Assembly (NCBI GenBank): GCA_015059735.1
Contig: SUZX01000003.1
Coordinates: forward strand, 124,001 to 188,000
Length of the DNA: 64,000 nucleotides
From: Rikenellaceae bacterium
GTDB lineage: Bacteria; Bacteroidota; Bacteroidia; Bacteroidales; Rikenellaceae
Reading direction: 5' to 3'
Part shown: positions 61,707-64,000 of the stretch, piece by piece
How positions within the stretch are numbered: position 1 is the stretch's first letter
Layout of the letters: every line of letters begins with the position of its first letter
Position numbers and translations under genes: made by a program
Notes under the pieces: generated by a model
What the model saw: only the letters and a program-made list of their open reading frames with translations
Database searches by the model: none
Told to the model about the DNA's origin: nothing

Positions 61707-61808
61707 AGAAAAAAGTTGTCACACATCTCCAATCGCCTGATTCCCAAATTGGAACCCGAAGATCAAGTTCATATTCGTGGGCAATTCTCGCGAAACGTAC
61801 AAAAAACA

Positions 61809-61835
61809 GGGTGAGAAACAGAGATTTTCTCACCC
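61809..61835 (+). terminator. Terminator after the metallophosphoesterase
   Basis: GGGTGAGAAA (61809-61818) pairs with TTTCTCACCC (61826-61835), followed by ATCTTTATC. No gene is seen between 61706 and the repeat at 61893. Confidence 0.65.
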
Positions 61836-61892
61836 ATCTTTATCTAACAAGTGCCACTTTTTGCATCACAACCTGCATCATTACCCTAAAAA

Positions 61893-61945
61893 GAAACTGT
61901 CGCAACAAGTAGTGTTGCGACAGCCTCTTTTTGTAAAAGTTGTAT
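61893..61945 (+). repeat. Dispersed hairpin element copy A3
   Basis: CTGTCGCAACA-AGTAG-TGTTGCGACAG is an 11-bp perfect stem with a 5-nt loop (61897-61923), followed by CCTCTTTTTGTAAAAGTTGTAT. Shares core and tail with A1 (3862) and A2 (8396). It also looks like a terminator, lying between the metallophosphoesterase and the convergent hpf gene. Confidence 0.7.
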
Positions 61946-61974
61946 AACAAGTGGAGCTTCAAAGCCTGCGAGGA

Positions 61975-62268
61975 TTATTTCTCTTTGCCTTTGAATTTCT
62001 CAACCTGCCGTTTGAGCGCATCGATCGCCTCATCGACAGCCTCTTCGAAGGTCTTGGCCTGATGGCAGGCCACCAAATCTTCTCCGGGCATGTGCAGGGT
62101 GATGGTTGCTATTTTATTTCCTTTTTCGTGATCTTTGTCGAGTTTCAGAATGACCTCGGCTCCCGTTGAGCGCTCTGCAAAACGGTCCAATTTCGCCATC
62201 TTGGCGTTCACAAATTCGATGAGTCGCTTGTCGGCATCGAATTTTACGGACTGAATCTGTACGTTCAT
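61975..62268 (-). CDS. hpf: Ribosome hibernation-promoting factor (short HPF/RaiA)
   Basis: 97 residues, a single HPF/YfiA domain: MNVQIQSVKFDADKRLIEFVNAKMAKLDRF at the N-terminus, VILKLDKDHEKGNKIATITLHMPG in the middle and the closing KTFEEAVDEAIDALKRQVEKFK helix. The short form binds the ribosome and, with partners, keeps it inactive in stationary phase. It lies 24 bp downstream of xerC on the same strand and is probably co-transcribed, an arrangement seen often in Bacteroidota. Confidence 0.92.
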   Translation of the reverse strand: MNVQIQSVKFDADKRLIEFVNAKMAKLDRFAERSTGAEVILKLDKDHEKGNKIATITLHMPGEDLVACHQAKTFEEAVDEAIDALKRQVEKFKGKEK

Positions 62269-62292
62269 AGCCTAACTTTTTAATGGTTATTA

Positions 62293-63204
62293 CTACTTCC
62301 TCCTCGCTTTCTCCCGAGGATGGGCTTTTGCATAAATCTTTTTCAAGTGGGCAATGCTGTTGTGGGTATAAACCTGTGTTGCTTGCAATGAGGAGTGCCC
62401 CAACAACTCCTGAATCTCCCGTATATCCGCTCCTCCGTTGAGGAGGTGGGTAGCAAAAGAGTGTCGCAACACATGCGGACTCTTTTTGCCCTGTACTCCG
62501 GCCTCTGCCAACATATTTTTAACGATGCGATAGACCGTGATGCGGGAAATACGTTTGCCTTGCAGTGTTAAAAGTAATGCTTTTTCTCCACAATTGCAAA
62601 TATTTTGCCTGTCAATTATATCTAAATAGCGTAAAAGTTTTTCGCGCACAAAATCCATGATCGGAGTAATGCGTGCCTTATCCCCTTTCCCATAAACCCG
62701 CAACGAGGAGTAATCTTCCGAGAAGTCGTCGCGATTGATCCCGATCAATTCGGCCAACCGCAATCCGCAGGTGTAGAGCAAAAGCACGATCAATGTATCT
62801 CGCTCTGTGCTAAAATCGTCGCATTCCGGATTTCGTTCTTCCAGGATATTGGTCATGCGACTCTCGGCAACAAAAGTCGGCAGACGATGTGAGGTTTTCA
62901 TGGAGAGGATCGGTTGCATGATATCTTTGTCGAGCCGTTTGGTTTGTCGTAACCAGCGGAAAAGCGACCGCAACGAGGAGACCTCGCGGTTGAGCGACGC
63001 GGCATTCAACCGGCCTGTCTCGCTTCGATGAATAATCCACTCGCGAATTTGATCGACATCGACCGTATGCGGATCGAACCGTTCCTCATCGGTATCAAGC
63101 CATTCAAGGAAACGAGCAATGTCACGCCGATAATTCCGCACGGTCAGCGGGGAATAACGGCGTTCGGCTTGCAGATAATCCATAAATTCGGAAATCAGGC
63201 TCAT
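62293..63204 (-). CDS. xerC: Tyrosine recombinase XerC/XerD family
   Basis: 303 residues. N-terminal SAM-like core-binding domain (about 1-85: YLQAERRYSPLTVRNYRRDI) and catalytic domain with R149 (CGLRLAELIG), K174 (GKGDK), H244-R247 (HVLRHSFATHLL), H270 (LLGHSSLQATQVY) and nucleophile Y279. The full catalytic set and length fit chromosomal XerC/XerD, which resolves chromosome dimers at dif. No mobile-element genes are near, and hpf follows 24 bp downstream, so it is a housekeeping copy. Confidence 0.92.
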   Translation of the reverse strand: MSLISEFMDYLQAERRYSPLTVRNYRRDIARFLEWLDTDEERFDPHTVDVDQIREWIIHRSETGRLNAASLNREVSSLRSLFRWLRQTKRLDKDIMQPILSMKTSHRLPTFVAESRMTNILEERNPECDDFSTERDTLIVLLLYTCGLRLAELIGINRDDFSEDYSSLRVYGKGDKARITPIMDFVREKLLRYLDIIDRQNICNCGEKALLLTLQGKRISRITVYRIVKNMLAEAGVQGKKSPHVLRHSFATHLLNGGADIREIQELLGHSSLQATQVYTHNSIAHLKKIYAKAHPREKARRK

Positions 63205-63233
63205 AGTGCAACGTGTTCAATATGATTTACACA

Positions 63234-63377
63234 AGGGGCTTATATACGAATTTTTCACAAATTTGTTGTTTCTCCTCTTTTAACAACTTCACACTCACGG
63301 CTGTGCCGTGTTTGTAATCTCTGACCCACCCCCAACTTCTTAAAACCGTGACCTAACTTACATTTGCAGAAGCGCAA
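63234..63377 (+). repeat. Dispersed structured repeat copy R2
   Basis: Starts AGGGGCTTATATACGAA and contains CACGGC-TGT-GCCGTG (63296-63310), GTTTGTAATCTCTG and CCACCCCC, ending near a TTGC/GCAA hairpin (63364-63377). Homologous to R1 at 27820-27979. It fills most of the 208-bp gap between xerC and the flavin reductase gene. Confidence 0.65.
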
Positions 63378-63412
63378 CCTCTTCGGCTCGATCCATTGCC
63401 GCCGATCCTCGG

Positions 63413-64000
63413 TCATCGTTTCGATTTCCGATGACTCTTTTTCTTGCGCACCGACCAACCGAAATGCCCTAACATCTCGCCCAAAGCGAAATACTCGCCA
63501 TGCGAATAGACAATAGGTTCGGCCTGTTCCAACGCAAATCGACCGGTCGCGGGATCGATCAAAGCCGCATCGACCTGCACATTGACCACCTCGGCCAAGA
63601 ACATGTCGTGTGAACCGAGTGGCAAAATCTGCGTCACCCGACACTCGATATTAACCGGCGATTCCTCGATGATCGGAGCCGCAACCAACTCTCCGCTACG
63701 CGGTGTAAGAGTCATTTCGCGAAATTTGTTGTAATCGCGTCCCGAACGAACCCCGCACCAATCGGTCGCACGTGCCAATTTTCGAGTGGTGAGGTTGATG
63801 ACAAATTCTCCTGTGCGACGTATGATTTCGTAGGAATGGCGTTCGGGGCGAATAGATACATAGCACATCGGCGGATTGGTACAAACCGTTCCTGTCCAAG
63901 CAACTGTCAATAGGTTATACTCCTCGGGGGTTGCTCCACAACTCACCAATACAGCGGGCAGAGGATAGATCAGTGTTCCCGCCTTCCAATTCTCTTTCAT
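63413..64000 (-). CDS. Flavin reductase-like domain protein (start at window edge)
   Basis: 195 residues as read, with an ATG at the last three bases of the window, so the true start could be this codon or lie beyond. A FMN-binding split-barrel of the flavin reductase family: TLIYPLPAVLVSCG, TVAWTGTVCTNPPMCYVSIRPERHSYEII, GEFVINLTTRKLARATDWCGVRSGRD and VYSHGEYFALGE are conserved in the Bacteroidota subgroup. It binds FMN and may reduce it with NAD(P)H. Basic tail RKKKSHRKSKR. Genomic role unknown. Confidence 0.85.
   Translation of the reverse strand: MKENWKAGTLIYPLPAVLVSCGATPEEYNLLTVAWTGTVCTNPPMCYVSIRPERHSYEIIRRTGEFVINLTTRKLARATDWCGVRSGRDYNKFREMTLTPRSGELVAAPIIEESPVNIECRVTQILPLGSHDMFLAEVVNVQVDAALIDPATGRFALEQAEPIVYSHGEYFALGEMLGHFGWSVRKKKSHRKSKR

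Noticed and set aside
61713..61803. Short ORF reading SNRLIPKLEPEDQVHIRG after the metallophosphoesterase
   Set aside because: About 30 codons, no start codon or ribosome-binding site; it could be a chance frame or a decayed fragment, not enough to call.
3862..61945. Hairpin copies A1-A3 as CRISPR repeats
   Set aside because: They are single, kilobases apart, in both orientations, with no spacers or cas genes.
62293..63204. XerC-like recombinase as integrase of a mobile element
   Set aside because: Length, motif set and the adjacent hpf gene fit the housekeeping recombinase; no cargo or attachment repeats nearby.

Overview
The window looks like chromosomal DNA of a Bacteroidales (Bacteroidota) bacterium. 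Most upstream regions carry the Bacteroidota -7 box TAnnTTTG, often with a -33 TTTG about 19-20 bp further up. Several genes belong to families typical of the phylum (DUF4924, DUF2147, tandem FISUMP domains, the ExbB-membrane protein-ExbD-ExbD cluster, Tat-exported Gfo/Idh/MocA oxidoreductases, CE15 and DUF1080). No rRNA, prophage, intact IS element or CRISPR array was seen. Two tRNAs (Thr-CGT, Cys-GCA) and the short rpmH gene are present.

Layout. 0.1-8.4 kb: rlmD, a secreted tandem-FISUMP protein, a SIMPL protein, a GH50-like glycosidase, a membrane protein and an AraC regulator, followed by a probable small RNA (8.55-8.65 kb). 8.7-14.7 kb (minus): an unusual operon in which a tetraheme NapC/NirT-type cytochrome fused to a SUMF1 domain leads a Gfo/Idh oxidoreductase, a Tat-signal sugar isomerase-like protein and the system II cytochrome c maturation pair resB-ccsA. 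15-27 kb: housekeeping (DUF2147, PiT phosphate transporter with DUF4924, GNAT, rpmH, murA, tdk, cstA, folE, rdgB-type, HAD, surE). 27.2-28.0 kb: a 5'-truncated EamA gene abutting a structured dispersed repeat.

28.0-42.2 kb (minus): a glucuronate/glucuronoside locus in two operons. One encodes LacI regulator, KdgK, KDPG aldolase, MFS hexuronate transporter, SDR reductase, UxuA and UxaC. The other encodes a CE15 glucuronoyl esterase-like protein, Gfo/Idh, a small membrane protein, a double-DUF1080 protein, ApbE and another Gfo/Idh. Both start with the same 14-bp perfect palindrome TGTGTGCGCACACA placed at the same distance downstream of the -7 box, so one LacI protein probably controls both. 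The esterase, oxidoreductases and DUF1080 protein would release or oxidise glucuronosides outside the cytoplasm; the Uxa/Uxu/Kdg enzymes would take glucuronate to pyruvate and glyceraldehyde 3-phosphate.

42.4-64 kb: an AT-rich orphan ORF beside tRNA-Cys, dprA-(unknown)-tatD, ansA, the Exb proton-channel operon, a SUMF1-type pseudogene, a cysteine-repeat lipoprotein, an RND efflux operon (adaptor, pump, outer membrane factor), a LuxE-like synthetase, a glycerophosphodiester/organophosphate group (GDPD, HAD, OPA transporter, metallophosphoesterase), HPF, XerC and a flavin reductase at the right edge.

Best candidates for something new: the tetraheme-SUMF1 operon as an electron outlet for periplasmic sugar oxidation; the twin-operator glucuronoside regulon; two families of dispersed structured repeats (one with compensatory base changes between copies); and the small RNA at 8.56 kb. 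All functions are inferred from sequence reading only.
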